Assembly (NCBI GenBank): GCA_019459525.1
Contig: JAIBEY010000039.1
Location: 1 to 64,000 of the forward strand
Length of the DNA: 64,000 bases
Reading direction: 5' to 3'
DNA from: Prolixibacteraceae bacterium
GTDB lineage: Bacteria; Bacteroidota; Bacteroidia; Bacteroidales; Prolixibacteraceae
In this document: piece after piece, positions 11,601 through 18,573 of the stretch
How positions within the stretch are numbered: position 1 is the first letter of the stretch
Layout: each line of letters starts with the position of its first letter
Program-made: the position numbers and the translations under genes
The notes under the pieces: model-generated
Told to the model about the DNA's origin: nothing
Seen by the model: only the letters and a program-made list of their open reading frames with translations
The model's database searches: none

Positions 11601-11710
11601 AAGGTTTGAGAAATTTGACCATTGGTACTCTTGTTAACAAGTAAGAGCAGTGCAGCAAAACTAAGGGTAAGAAAATATTTAAAATACGATTTAAGTAAAC
11701 TTCTTATCAT
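5639..11710 (-). CDS. Giant secreted glycine-rich/MBG/HYR multidomain protein
   Basis: This 2023-aa protein has an N-terminal signal or anchor segment (YFLTLSFAALLLLVNKSTNG). A glycine-rich domain (about 43-240) with GGGGGAY and GAGG runs is of the type found in bacterial surface proteins. Next is a jelly-roll-like segment (LVTNGTFQSGKTGF to FALDDIVFQPV). Two almost identical MBG modules (about 646-729 and 811-894, KKTAFVTPNASSKIYGAADP) flank a related Ig-like unit (YTYNRTPQGPN). Several PKD/Ig-like repeats with Cys pairs follow, then two HYR-type units from about residue 1433 (VSATDNCD, ITCPPG). The C-terminal region ends AKPSIQF without a recognisable T9SS type A or B domain. It is the first gene of the locus. 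Adhesion or a matrix role is inferred from domain content only. The dense proline-rich ORF on the opposite strand is a shadow of the glycine-rich DNA. Confidence 0.85.
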   Translation of the reverse strand: MIRSLLKSYFKYFLTLSFAALLLLVNKSTNGQISQTFTSSGTFTVPAGVTSVKVEAWGSGAGGNNSNDRGGGGGAYAANNSVPVTPGNTYTVTVGAGAAVGSGANGQNSSFGSLVVAAGAIGANGGTVANSTGTIIRAGGNGGLSTGRGGAGGGGSAGAGGAGGNGGDTNDNTGGSAGASGSGSGGASGGASGGAGGSRDNPGISGAFPGGGGGERGENDTTTGSGGGGNGLVIVTYVLPTPSISAGGSGTFCVGSTINLTSSGTNISNRYWTGPNNFYSLAQNPVISNATSDMSGTYTVTGSGLSGINLVTNGTFQSGKTGFTTEYTAAASSSTGLNPEGTYDVVTSPSSRHGNFCSCGDHTSGTGLQMVINGTITPGLKVWSQTVAVTEGNDYQFTYWVQSVVNGNDANPSRLQLYVNGVAAGPIYTANSTTGVWTQFTYNWNSGTSTSAALSLVNQNTIAGGNDFALDDIVFQPVASAASSVDVTVEDYPLAVTVAGNGTFCGSTTLTASGGSGGTIYFQGTTSGGTSTATASSSQTVTASGTYYFRSRSSGGCWGPERSATVTINPLPVPVANNVSVTYDGLSHTGSASVGANEVVTWYTASTGGSVTTAPMGTNVGTYTRWAEARNTVTGCVSATRTPVTVTIAKKTAFVTPNASSKIYGAADPALSGTLNGFIATDNVTATYARTTGETVSGSPYTISVTLSPAAVLSNYTITYNTANFTINKATPVVTLTAGTYTYNRTPQGPNTATNTGTGTSYSYSYVGVSGTTYGPSSTPPTNVGSYTVTATVAASTDGNYNSASSVATAFTIAKKTAFVTPNASSKIYGAADPALSGTLNGFIATDNVTATYARTTGETVSGSPYTISATLSPAAVLSNYTITYNTANFTINKAPLQPVITANNKCFDGLSVATLSSQSVTGTFAPDVVTLNVSSANFNNAATGNGKTVTATGLTIGGAAANNYSLSSTTATTTANIYALPTANVSGSTTICNGTSTNLSISLTGNGPWSFTYTDGTTPISVTGQTTSPFIVSVNPNTTKTYSVTSVSDANCTGTDFGNSATITVDPSTLGGTISGVVSPTCLNSNSGVLTLSGHLGTIVRWERNINSNGWTDIGNAGSTTFTEPNFYSAGTWQYRVVVKNGSCSEAYSSVTNIVVDPASVGGSIGYADPICEGSYVSLTLNGSTGAILRWERRLGSGSWETVAQTTTIITDTPTSGGTWEYRAVVQSGNCNVVYSTSQTVVVNPTLTITLGANPEVCQTITSTSLPFSATTGNPSGWILTFDAAAVSAGFNNPQNGSLGSAPGNIPINVPYNIAVGVYHATLKIRTYSPNCFSTDYPVTITVGYSTVAGTASAGSTEVCRNSGTTLTLVGSVGSIQWQTNASGTWQDISGATSATYVTPNLVAATSYRARVTSGSCSSMESNVVAITVDSQKPVLANCPTGTLTFAPDAGLCSASINTTTWGQSPAVSATDNCDTAPVIKFTRSDGQTNSTFPIGSTTVTLTATDNNGNVSTGCTFTVLVRETTPPSITCPPGQTIFCAANIPAAYATFAAFQAAGGTASDNAASGCGLSEGTFHLAAQVTSGSTITRTYEIADYSGNTATCNQVFTIISPPTVSITSPGFNITCAGSGFTIHSSVNSYSGTTHYQWQFKAFNGSSWTAIGGDTPSYSGTLANLGDQYRLIISQSTDFSNVSCTSISNELKFRDVTKPVFVIGNAPANQTICIANGATAVSVTNIRLNNEDVADNCTTVFGDLAISYTINGGASVSGNLAEGTSFSLGTSTVVYTVADQSGNYETHTFTITVNENPALADITPDASGLTPDQGSTHSYSVPAEAGYTFTWSVEKEISSGNYSAVSPLITGQGSATANITWGAATMPGNYRITVVKENNSTNCEATKTLNVKVLNVFNPFVKDYGNSCHNVTGQTIIDWIVELSNNSMLGGTYNWSFNWSIKLGATVIATGTESGVTVISKTISYTVNIGDGSEKNYRFEIYDVTDALGNKETSTTDDTDEVKIFAKPSIQF
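9027..9277. repeat. MBG-module DNA repeat, copy A
   Basis: This 251-bp segment is nearly identical to 9522-9772, with only scattered single-base differences by eye. It encodes the second MBG module (about residues 811-894) of the 2023-aa protein. Such close identity at silent positions points to recent duplication or gene conversion. Confidence 0.85.
9522..9772. repeat. MBG-module DNA repeat, copy B
   Basis: This is the direct-repeat partner of 9027-9277, with the same 251-bp length and no visible indels. It encodes the first MBG module (about residues 646-729). The two copies are separated by about 245 bp encoding a related but diverged unit. Confidence 0.85.
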
Positions 11711-11828
11711 ACGCTTTGGGGTTTTTGGTTAAGAACTGGATAACCCAAAGCAAAGTGAGTTGGTGTATGAAATATGAAAAAATAGAAAGGTGACTTTCTG
11801 GAAAAAAAATCTATTTTTAGAATAAAAG

Positions 11829-11844
11829 ATAGAGATATCTCTAT
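11829..11844. promoter_or_regulatory. Perfect 16-bp palindrome in the giant-gene leader
   Basis: ATAGAGATATCTCTAT is a perfect dyad followed on the plus strand by a run of seven T. It lies 119 bp upstream of the 2023-aa gene start. It could be an operator, or a weak terminator reading on the plus strand. Only the symmetry is seen. Confidence 0.3.
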
Positions 11845-12019
11845 TTTTTTGGATGTGTTTAAAGTGTTTTGAAAAATAGAATAGTACGATGTGGATAATT
11901 TCTTCATTCTTCCATGCGCTTATTGGCAGGGTAAAAATAGTTTTATCCTTCTAATAATAAAACATTAACGGGCAAACAGTGCTTACTAATTAGCAAAATA
12001 GGCGTTTCAATTATCAACG

Positions 12020-12036
12020 ATTAGAATAATTCTAAT
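12020..12036. promoter_or_regulatory. AT-rich inverted repeat ATTAGAAT-A-ATTCTAAT
   Basis: This is an 8-bp perfect dyad around one base. It is followed within 40 bp by two more TTAGAA words (GTTAGAAAA and ATTAGAATTTC). The spacing and repetition resemble a binding-site cluster, but no regulator can be named. Confidence 0.25.
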
Positions 12037-12260
12037 TACAAGTTAGAAAAAGTGCTTAAAATTAGAATTTCAAATTTTGGAGGATGACAAATGACTACCC
12101 GTGAGATTAATTTCGGGCGAACCGATAACAGAAATTTACAGCAGAAAGGATGGTGAAAAGGAGATCATTTAAAGTTGGTGCCTGATCGGATAATTGCAAA
12201 GCGTGCTATTCATATCCGGATGGCAATGTTAAATGTCGTTTAATTACCGCTTCATTTTTA

Positions 12261-12470
12261 CTATTCAATTCTGATTTTATAGTCAAATACTTCAATCAGA
12301 TCACCTGTCCGTAGTTTGGCCCTTTTACGGAATTCCTGCTCCCCGTTGCGAAAAACGATTCCATCTTCAACCATCATTTTGGCCTGGCCTCCTGATTCAC
12401 TGATCCGCATGGTTTTCAGTAACTTAATCAATTCTATATATTCTTCTCCTTTTAAATCGTATGTTTCCAT
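12261..12470 (-). CDS. Small S4-domain RNA-binding protein (YbcJ-like)
   Basis: This 69-aa protein consists almost entirely of an S4-like RNA-binding fold. The motif ESGGQAKMMVEDGIVFRNGE followed by RKRAKLRTGDLIEV matches the small stand-alone S4 family typified by E. coli YbcJ. Such proteins bind structured RNA, probably in ribosome-related roles; the exact target is not known. The start is supported by a GAGGAAAATT ribosome-binding region directly before ATG. It lies 45 nt downstream of the MmcQ/YjbR gene on the same strand, so co-transcription is likely. Confidence 0.85.
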   Translation of the reverse strand: METYDLKGEEYIELIKLLKTMRISESGGQAKMMVEDGIVFRNGEQEFRKRAKLRTGDLIEVFDYKIRIE

Positions 12471-12515
12471 AATTTTCCTCCGGTATTCCTGATTATTTCG
12501 GGTACATGTATCCGT

Positions 12516-12872
12516 TTATTTTTCCCTGCCCAGTTCTTCTTTCAGTTTCCGGGGTAATTTATCGACTACCAACTGGTAGGAATGATCAACCAGCTCCAGA
12601 ATCAGTTTTTGCGACAGGGAGCCATCCATCATAATGGTGTTCCAGTGTATTTTGCTCATGTGATAGCCCGGTTGTATAGCCGGATACGTTTCCCTCAACT
12701 CCAAAGCCCGGTCCGGATCACACTTCAATGCCAGAGTCCAGTCGCCATCCAGATTAGTTAAGGCAAACATCTTACCCATTACCTTAAATACCAGGGTTAC
12801 CTCGTCGAACGGAAATTCTTCCGTAACACCCGGTTTATTCATACAATATTCCCTAAATGTTTCGATGTTCAT
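12516..12872 (-). CDS. MmcQ/YjbR family protein
   Basis: This 118-aa protein has the MmcQ/YjbR (DUF419) pattern: FREYCMNKPGVTEEFPFDE at the N-terminus, then ALKCDP, and PGYHMSKIHWNTI in the middle. The fold resembles a CyaY-type DNA-binding fold; the biochemical role is unknown, and some annotations call it DNA-binding. The length is typical. It lies just upstream of the S4 gene on the minus strand. A hairpin terminator (12931-12966) separates it from the upstream 45-aa gene. Confidence 0.88.
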   Translation of the reverse strand: MNIETFREYCMNKPGVTEEFPFDEVTLVFKVMGKMFALTNLDGDWTLALKCDPDRALELRETYPAIQPGYHMSKIHWNTIMMDGSLSQKLILELVDHSYQLVVDKLPRKLKEELGREK

Positions 12873-12924
12873 TTTTACTGGTATTTTATGGGCTCAAATA
12901 TAGTAAAATGGACGATTTCAGGCC

Positions 12925-12966
12925 AGATAAAAAAGCCATACCAGAGATCTCCCTGATATGGCTTTT
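12925..12966 (-). terminator. Rho-independent terminator after the 45-aa gene
   Basis: The arms AAAAGCCATA and TATGGCTTTT pair perfectly over 10 bp. One mismatch follows, then CAG/CTG, around an 8-nt loop. On the minus strand the stem is followed by TTTTTTATC. It lies 23 nt beyond the stop of the 45-aa ORF. The A/T tails on both sides could also make it work on the plus strand, where no gene needs it. Confidence 0.75.
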
Positions 12967-12988
12967 GGTAGGATTGAATGATTTTGAA

Positions 12989-13126
12989 CTAAATCAGATG
13001 AAAGGCCCCCATAGCATATTTAAGCAACAACAAGGCAGCAATAAATGCTACGAGGCCTAGTGCCAATACCACAAAATCGTTCATTTTTTTCTTTTTGGGC
13101 TCGTTGGCCATATTTTGATTTTCCAT
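12989..13126 (-). CDS. 45-aa single-pass membrane protein
   Basis: This ORF is too short for the supplied track. The translation reads MENQNMANEPKKKKMNDF, then one hydrophobic helix (VVLALGLVAFIAALLLLKYAM), then GAFHLI and a TAG stop. A basic KKKK stretch before a 20-residue hydrophobic segment predicts an N-in single transmembrane protein. ATG at 13126 is preceded by an A/T-rich leader of the usual Bacteroidota type. A good terminator stands 23 nt after the stop, which supports a real transcription unit. I recognise no family and assign no function. The second Met (residue 6) is an alternative start. Confidence 0.65.
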   Translation of the reverse strand: MENQNMANEPKKKKMNDFVVLALGLVAFIAALLLLKYAMGAFHLI

Positions 13127-13310
13127 TTTATTAAATTTTACGTGTTATTGTGCCTGAATTCCTGTAGAAAACAGGCAATCAGGAATTGTATTCACTCCAA
13201 TCCGTAACAACAAGAATCCCAAAACCTCAGTAAGGGATAAGTATCAGAATCTGCTTTTGGAACAACGGTTGTTTATCCAGCATTTTACGGAGACCAAAAG
13301 TGAATAAAGG
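13127..13310. other. Intergenic region with nested inverted repeats
   Basis: AATTCCTG (13157-13164) pairs with CAGGAATT (13180-13187). Inside the same stretch CCTGT can pair with ACAGG, so two mutually exclusive hairpins are possible. It lies between the 118-aa hypothetical gene and the 45-aa gene on the minus strand. It could be a terminator for the former or a structured leader for the latter. Confidence 0.35.
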
Positions 13311-13667
13311 CTAATGCCGGAGTGCATGCCCTTTGATAAAGATGGGAACTGGAGAACTAAAATTGACAGGTACCGGAATTAAAGTAACTCTCGAAAAGTT
13401 ATGATTGGTCGGGATAATCCGGTTGGACAGAACGAACAATGAAACCAACCGGTGCACTTCGGTGACTGTATGCCCAAAATTGGTTATTTCAATTTCAAGA
13501 TAAATAGGCTGTACCGGATTTTGAAGTTCGGTAGCTTCGATGGTAAGTGATGCATCGATTAAGTCGGATGGAATACGGCTTTGCACACTGTTGCTAAATG
13601 CAAAAGCATGGCATGCAACAATCAATGTCAGCAAAAAAGATAATCCTATCGTTCGTAAACCGTTCAT
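13311..13667 (-). CDS. Hypothetical secreted or periplasmic protein
   Basis: This 118-aa protein begins with a convincing signal peptide (MNGLRTIGLSFLLTLIVACHAFAF). The mature part is beta-rich, with LTIEATELQNPVQPIYLEIEITNFG suggesting an Ig-like strand pattern, but I recognise no family. A minus-strand TAAATTTG box at 13685-13692 fits a Bacteroidota -7 element with a short leader. The Cys in the signal region is in a poor lipobox context (IVAC-H), so it may be either a soluble or a lipid-anchored protein. A 71-aa ORF overlaps on the other strand and is less convincing. Confidence 0.5.
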   Translation of the reverse strand: MNGLRTIGLSFLLTLIVACHAFAFSNSVQSRIPSDLIDASLTIEATELQNPVQPIYLEIEITNFGHTVTEVHRLVSLFVLSNRIIPTNHNFSRVTLIPVPVNFSSPVPIFIKGHALRH

Positions 13668-13684
13668 ATTTTCGAAATTCGATC

Positions 13685-13692
13685 CAAATTTA
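13685..13692 (-). promoter_or_regulatory. Possible -7 box for the 118-aa gene
   Basis: Read on the minus strand this is TAAATTTG, matching TAnnTTTG. A GTTG that partly matches the -33 TTTG lies 18 nt upstream. The leader would be only about 12 nt. Confidence 0.35.
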
Positions 13693-13829
13693 TTAAAATA
13701 TTGCTATTCACAACACCGCAGCGTGTCAATATTTTGCGCAGCACAGGTGTGCTAAACTCTACGATTCCGGCTTGGCCCAATACGAACCATTCTTAAGAAA
13801 TTAAGAAGTTCGGGGCTGAAGTCTGCAAC

Positions 13830-13864
13830 TTTGTCGTAAAGGAACCGACATGTACATAACTTTG
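13830..13864 (+). promoter_or_regulatory. Bacteroidota-type promoter for kup
   Basis: TTTG at 13830-13833 and TAACTTTG at 13857-13864 match the phylum's -33 TTTG and -7 TAnnTTTG elements. The spacing is 23 nt, at the long end. The kup ATG is 40 nt downstream of the -7 box. Confidence 0.6.
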
Positions 13865-13903
13865 CCCGGCATTAATAGTGCAATTATTTAATTACCTGTT
13901 GAT

Positions 13904-15850
13904 ATGTCGGGGAAGAAACACCATTCAGCATTGAGCAAAGTCACTTTTGCCGGACTTTTAATAACCGTTGGAATCGTTTTTGGAGATATTGGAACTAGCC
14001 CTTTGTATGTAATTAAAGCTATTATTTCCGGAGCCGAACGATTCGATAAACTGTTGGTGTACGGAGCGTTATCCTGCGTGTTCTGGACATTGACTTTACA
14101 AACAACCCTGAAATATGTGATCATCACCCTACGGGCCGATAACCATGGCGAAGGTGGAATTTTCGCCTTATTTGCCCTGATGAAAAAAAAATCGACATGG
14201 GCTGCGACGTTAACCATGATTGGCGGAAGTGCCCTGTTGGCCGATGGCGTCATAACCCCATCCATTACAGTCACTTCGTCTATAGAAGGGCTGCGGCTGA
14301 TTAATCCTGAAATGCCTGTATTGCCAGTCGTTTTGGTAATACTGACGGTGCTGTTTTTTGTCCAGCAGTTTGGCACCAAATTCCTCGGAAAATCGTTTGG
14401 CCCCATTATGGTGGTTTGGTTTGGAATGCTTGCAACCCTTGGGTTTATTCAGTTAATTACTTATCCTGAAATACTAAACGCACTGAACCCGATTTATGCG
14501 TATGATTTTCTGGCCAATTATCCCAAAGGTTTTATTTTGCTGGGGGCTGTATTTCTTTGTACTACAGGGGCCGAAGCATTGTATTCCGATCTGGGTCACT
14601 GCGGGATCAATAATATCCGGATTTCGTGGATATTTGTAAAAATCGCCCTTTTGCTCAATTATTTTGGACAGGGAGCCTGGCTAATGAATCATCCGGTGCC
14701 AGTTGCCGAGTTGAACCCTTTTTACTCGATTATGCCTACCTGGTTCCTTTTTCCCGGAATATTGATTTCAACGGCAGCCGCTGTTATTGCCAGTCAGGCA
14801 TTAATCACAGGTTCTTATACGCTGATCAGCGAGGCTGTTTCCTTAAATTTCTGGCCAAAGATTAAAGTATTGCACCCAACAACCATTAAAGGGCAGGTTT
14901 ACATTCCGTTTGTTAACTGGCTGTTATGGGTGTTGTGTTGCTTTGTCGTTGTTTTCTTTCAGGAATCGTCGAACATGGAAGCTGCATATGGGCTCTCCAT
15001 AACCATCACCATGATTATGACATCGATGCTCCTGATTCATTACCTGTACCAGAGAAATGTTCATGTTGTTTTGCTCGTATTGTTAGCTTCTGTTTTTGGC
15101 GCCATCGAAGGTTCATTTCTCCTTGCTAATTTGCACAAATTCTCGAATGGCGGATGGTTCTCCATTGCATTGGCTTTTGCCTTTTTCCTGGTTATGCTCG
15201 GTTGGTTTTTTGGTCGCCGCATCAAAAACCGTCACATCAGTTTCGTTAACGTGAATAAATACCTTCATTTATTCGAGGATCTGAGTAACGATAAAACCAT
15301 TCCGCAAATAGCTACGAATCTGGTTTATATCATTAAAGCCAACAATATTCATCAAATCGAATCAAAAATTATGTATTCGATTTTCAACAAGCAACCCAAA
15401 CGGGCGAAAACCTACTGGCTATTGCATGTGAATGTAGTTGACGAACCGGATGCATTCAATTACGAAGTCAACCAGATTATACCCGGCATACTTATCCGCA
15501 TCGATTTTCATATTGGGTTTAAAATCGAACCACGTATCAATCTGTATTACAAAGAAGTGTTGAAAGATATGGTTGCCAATGGAGAGATCAAACTGACAAG
15601 TTCTTACGAGTCGTTGAAAAAGCATCATTTCCCTGCCGATTTCCTTTTTATAAACCTTGACCGCATTATGACCCAGGATTATAAATTATCGCCCTGGGAG
15701 ACGATGATCATGGGGCTTCACGCTTTTACCCGGAAGTTTAGTATTAACGATGTGAAAGCGCTTGGGCTGGATACCAGTTGCGTGATAGAAGAGAAAGTGC
15801 CGATTTCGATTGAACGGCCATTGAACCGGAAAATACAGCGAATAGGTTGA
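13904..15850 (+). CDS. kup: Kup-family potassium uptake protein
   Basis: This 648-aa protein is a low-affinity K+ transporter, thought to couple K+ uptake to protons at the inner membrane. The N-terminus LSKVTFAGLLITVGIVFGDIGTSPLYVIKAI is the family signature. It is followed by TLKYVIITLRADNHGEGGIFAL and LLADGVITPSITVTSSIEGL, also characteristic. About 12 hydrophobic helices fill the first about 430 residues. A hydrophilic cytoplasmic C-terminal region of about 200 residues follows, as in E. coli Kup (622 aa). The gene stands alone, with its own promoter upstream and a convergent lnb-like gene downstream. Confidence 0.95.
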   Translation: MSGKKHHSALSKVTFAGLLITVGIVFGDIGTSPLYVIKAIISGAERFDKLLVYGALSCVFWTLTLQTTLKYVIITLRADNHGEGGIFALFALMKKKSTWAATLTMIGGSALLADGVITPSITVTSSIEGLRLINPEMPVLPVVLVILTVLFFVQQFGTKFLGKSFGPIMVVWFGMLATLGFIQLITYPEILNALNPIYAYDFLANYPKGFILLGAVFLCTTGAEALYSDLGHCGINNIRISWIFVKIALLLNYFGQGAWLMNHPVPVAELNPFYSIMPTWFLFPGILISTAAAVIASQALITGSYTLISEAVSLNFWPKIKVLHPTTIKGQVYIPFVNWLLWVLCCFVVVFFQESSNMEAAYGLSITITMIMTSMLLIHYLYQRNVHVVLLVLLASVFGAIEGSFLLANLHKFSNGGWFSIALAFAFFLVMLGWFFGRRIKNRHISFVNVNKYLHLFEDLSNDKTIPQIATNLVYIIKANNIHQIESKIMYSIFNKQPKRAKTYWLLHVNVVDEPDAFNYEVNQIIPGILIRIDFHIGFKIEPRINLYYKEVLKDMVANGEIKLTSSYESLKKHHFPADFLFINLDRIMTQDYKLSPWETMIMGLHAFTRKFSINDVKALGLDTSCVIEEKVPISIERPLNRKIQRIG

Positions 15851-15898
15851 ATTTTCAGCTAAATGGTCGTAGGTGAAAAGCGGATACGTTGCAAAATA

Positions 15899-17056
15899 TT
15901 ATTTTCTATCCGGAAATAGGTTCAGCACGACTCGGGTTAGTAAAGTGAGGATGATAAAATAAACTGCCGGATTAAACTGCTGCCCCGACACAAAAGAAAG
16001 AAGTAAGGCGGCGCCTGCTATCCAAAAATAGTAACGCGTTTTCGATCTCCATTTTTTAATTGCCCATATTCCGGCAAAAAGCAGGTTCGTGGGGAGCGCC
16101 CATAATAGGTTGTAATTGGGACTTACAGCGGGGTGTTCCGAGAACAACGTAAACCATCCGATAATCAGGCCATCAAGGCCGGTCAAGGTAAACAGGAGAT
16201 AATCGGGCCAATAAATTTTCTGTTTTCGGAGGTAGCTCCGAATAGAAATTCTGGCAACCAACAAGAAAATGATTCCAAAAACAAGGGTAGGCCAGGGTAG
16301 GCTTGAGTTAAGCTTATTATTGGGGTATTCAAACAAGGCGCGTGTTTCGCGAACCAGTGGCTGTGTTTTTCCGTCCATTGTAATTTCTGCCCGGGCAAAC
16401 TGATCCATCAGGTATTCGGGTAAAAACATCTGCCCGTAGGCTGTAACTGGTTGTTCTGCTTTTTTCCCCACCAGGAGGTCAATTCCCAGATCGAACCAAC
16501 GAAACGAATGATGGAATTTTTTAATTAAGTCGCGGTAACTCTCCATCGGATGATTATCGGAAAACTGCACCGGAACTCCTGCGTTTCGCTCAATCATGTC
16601 GCGCACACGGGTGGCACAATTATCCATGAAAAAATTGTAACGGTATTCGCGGTTTTCAGGTTTGGCATTTTCCATCAGGGCCTGAAAAAGTTTATCCTTT
16701 CCTTCAGCCGGAAGATTGAGCACTTGCTCATAAATGGTACGTTTGCTTTGTTCGTATTCGGGCCAGAAACTTGAAAATCGCAGCCCGATCATCAGGTAAT
16801 CGGTTTGCCCTTTCGCAAAGCGATACAAAAAATGAGGCTTTTCAAAACTATAAACGCCGTAGTTGAATACTGCATCGATCCCTGTTGCCGGGTCATTTAC
16901 CCTGATGGCAGAGTGCCCGTACATTTCAGCCACATCATTTCCCGGATTGCAGGTCAGGATACTGACAGTAGCATCGGGGCTCAACTGCTGAGCCTTTGTT
17001 TGGGCCTGAAAGATCAGTGAGATCAGGCCGATAAGCAGAAAAATACACCTATTCAT
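15899..17056 (-). CDS. lnb: Lnb/DUF4105-like membrane protein (probable lipoprotein N-acyltransferase)
   Basis: This 385-aa protein has a signal peptide (to about residue 22). A periplasmic DUF4105 domain (about 23-250) carries MYGHSAIRVND (His48) and FMDNCATRVRDMIE (Cys147), the conserved His and Cys of a papain-like or NlpC-like fold. Five hydrophobic helices follow (about 255-380). This periplasmic-domain-plus-five-helices layout matches Lnb, reported as the Bacteroides lipoprotein N-acyltransferase that substitutes for Lnt. The link is from family knowledge and was not checked by alignment here. It would act on diacylated lipoproteins at the inner membrane. It is monocistronic and convergent with kup. 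Confidence 0.78.
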   Translation of the reverse strand: MNRCIFLLIGLISLIFQAQTKAQQLSPDATVSILTCNPGNDVAEMYGHSAIRVNDPATGIDAVFNYGVYSFEKPHFLYRFAKGQTDYLMIGLRFSSFWPEYEQSKRTIYEQVLNLPAEGKDKLFQALMENAKPENREYRYNFFMDNCATRVRDMIERNAGVPVQFSDNHPMESYRDLIKKFHHSFRWFDLGIDLLVGKKAEQPVTAYGQMFLPEYLMDQFARAEITMDGKTQPLVRETRALFEYPNNKLNSSLPWPTLVFGIIFLLVARISIRSYLRKQKIYWPDYLLFTLTGLDGLIIGWFTLFSEHPAVSPNYNLLWALPTNLLFAGIWAIKKWRSKTRYYFWIAGAALLLSFVSGQQFNPAVYFIILTLLTRVVLNLFPDRK

Positions 17057-17246
17057 AATCCGGAATTTTGACGATAAAGATAGCTGTTTTGAGCATATGA
17101 CTGAAGGAAGATAAGGTTAGATCGTGCAAAATGATAAATTCAGAATTCAGGATGGTTATTTTGAGCCTTGCTATTTAGACAGAATAAAAATAGTAAGTCT
17201 GCCCAAAATTTGATAATATTGTCCCTTTGTTTTAAAAACGAGAGAT

Positions 17247-18479
17247 ATGGGATGCAGCGGATGCAACACAAATATTGATTTAGACCGGCCAGCCATGCTT
17301 GGCACATACGATTGGCTCAACGATATACCTGATACAACCAACGAATCGAACATTGTTGAAATACGCTTTAAAGGAACACGGAAAGAGTTTTTCAGAAACG
17401 AAGACGGAATACCTTTAAAGCGCGACGAACTGGTTGTTGTAGCCTGTTCACCAGGACACGATATTGGAGCCGTTTCGCTCACCGGCAAGTTGGCAGAGCT
17501 TCAGTTTAAACGGAAAGTAAAGAAACCGGAGCGCTACGAGTGGAATAAAATTTACCGGAAGGCGACTCCTGCCGATGTAATTAAATGGGAAGAAGCCAAA
17601 GCCCGTGAAAATAAGGTGATGATTCGTGCCAGGCAGATAGCCAACGAATTGAACCTGAACATGAAAATTGGGGACGTAGAATTTCGTGGCGACAACAACA
17701 AGGCTATTTTCTACTACATTGCTGACGACCGGGTCGATTTTCGTGAACTGATTAAACAGTACGCCCGGGAATTCAGTATCAAAATTGAGATGAAGCAGAT
17801 TGGTGTTCGCCAGGAAGCTGGCCGCATCGGAGGAATTGGCTCGTGTGGACGCGCTTTATGCTGCTCAACCTGGCGTACCGACTTTACGAGCGTTACTTCG
17901 GATGCCGCCGTTAAACAAGGCTTGTCGCCTAACGCTGAAAAAATGGCCGGACGGTGTGGCAAGCTCAAATGCTGCCTGACCTACGAACTCGACCATTACC
18001 TGGAAGCATTGGAAGATTTCCCGCATGAATTGCTCACCATTGAGACGGACAAAGGAATTGCGCGTCATTTCAAAACCGATATTCTTCAGAAAAAGATTTG
18101 GTACATGTACGATAAATCGGACGGACGAACTTTTGTGCTCGATCTGGCTGACGTAAAAAAATTCCTGAATGCAAATAAACGTGGCCAAAAACCTTCGATT
18201 GACGGATATACTACTGATGCCGAGCCCAAAAAAGAAAACATGATGAATGTGGGCGAATTGGACCAGAAATTCTTTACCAAGCCTGCCCCCAAGAAAAGCA
18301 GGAACAACCGCAACCGAAGATCGGGGAACCGCCAGCAAGGAGAGGTGCCACAGGAAAACAGGCCACAGGAAGCCCGATTGACGGAGAACAAATCAAATGA
18401 AAACAGGCCCCAAAGAAGCAGGCCGCCAAGAAACAGGCCTCAGGTAACCAAAGGACCAAGACCCGAGAGTAAAGAATAG
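17247..18479 (+). CDS. ricT: RicT/YaaT-like PSP1-domain protein
   Basis: This 410-aa protein has a PSP1 C-terminal-type domain in its first about 300 residues. The Cys motifs GGIGSCGRALCCSTW and AGRCGKLKCCLTYE are hallmarks of the RicT/YaaT family. In Bacillus this family forms an Fe-S-containing complex that affects RNase Y and mRNA maturation; its role in Bacteroidota is not established. The N-terminus MGCSGCNTN adds two more Cys. The last about 80 residues are a low-complexity basic tail rich in N, R, P, Q and E (KKSRNNRNRRSGNRQQ), possibly RNA-binding. ATG 17247 follows an AGAGAT leader. A strong terminator follows immediately. Confidence 0.9.
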   Translation: MGCSGCNTNIDLDRPAMLGTYDWLNDIPDTTNESNIVEIRFKGTRKEFFRNEDGIPLKRDELVVVACSPGHDIGAVSLTGKLAELQFKRKVKKPERYEWNKIYRKATPADVIKWEEAKARENKVMIRARQIANELNLNMKIGDVEFRGDNNKAIFYYIADDRVDFRELIKQYAREFSIKIEMKQIGVRQEAGRIGGIGSCGRALCCSTWRTDFTSVTSDAAVKQGLSPNAEKMAGRCGKLKCCLTYELDHYLEALEDFPHELLTIETDKGIARHFKTDILQKKIWYMYDKSDGRTFVLDLADVKKFLNANKRGQKPSIDGYTTDAEPKKENMMNVGELDQKFFTKPAPKKSRNNRNRRSGNRQQGEVPQENRPQEARLTENKSNENRPQRSRPPRNRPQVTKGPRPESKE

Positions 18480-18495
18480 GAATGAACCCGAATAT

Positions 18496-18535
18496 AAAAG
18501 GCAAAAGTAATGTTGGTTACTTTTGCCTTTTTTGT
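18496..18535 (+). terminator. Rho-independent terminator after ricT
   Basis: A 15-bp perfect stem (AAAAGGCAAAAGTAA/TTACTTTTGCCTTTT) surrounds a 6-nt loop and runs into TTTG. It starts 17 nt after the ricT stop codon. Confidence 0.9.
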
Positions 18536-18573
18536 TTGATGTAAAATGGTTGTTGTTCGAACTTCTGCATAAA

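Larger units (their letters stand above)
11711..12260. other. 550-bp intergenic region upstream of the T9SS locus
   Basis: I see no convincing gene here. The 66-aa track ORF at 11707-11907 is low-complexity and lacks a signal peptide or motif. The region holds a perfect 16-bp palindrome (listed separately) about 120 bp before the giant gene, and a second AT-rich palindrome near 12020. I found no clear TAnnTTTG box in the minus orientation, so the promoter of the T9SS locus is not located. Confidence 0.5.

Noticed and set aside
11707-11907. 66-aa ORF upstream of the giant gene
   Set aside because: Low-complexity FS/KK sequence, no motif or promoter, and it overlaps a palindrome in the leader.
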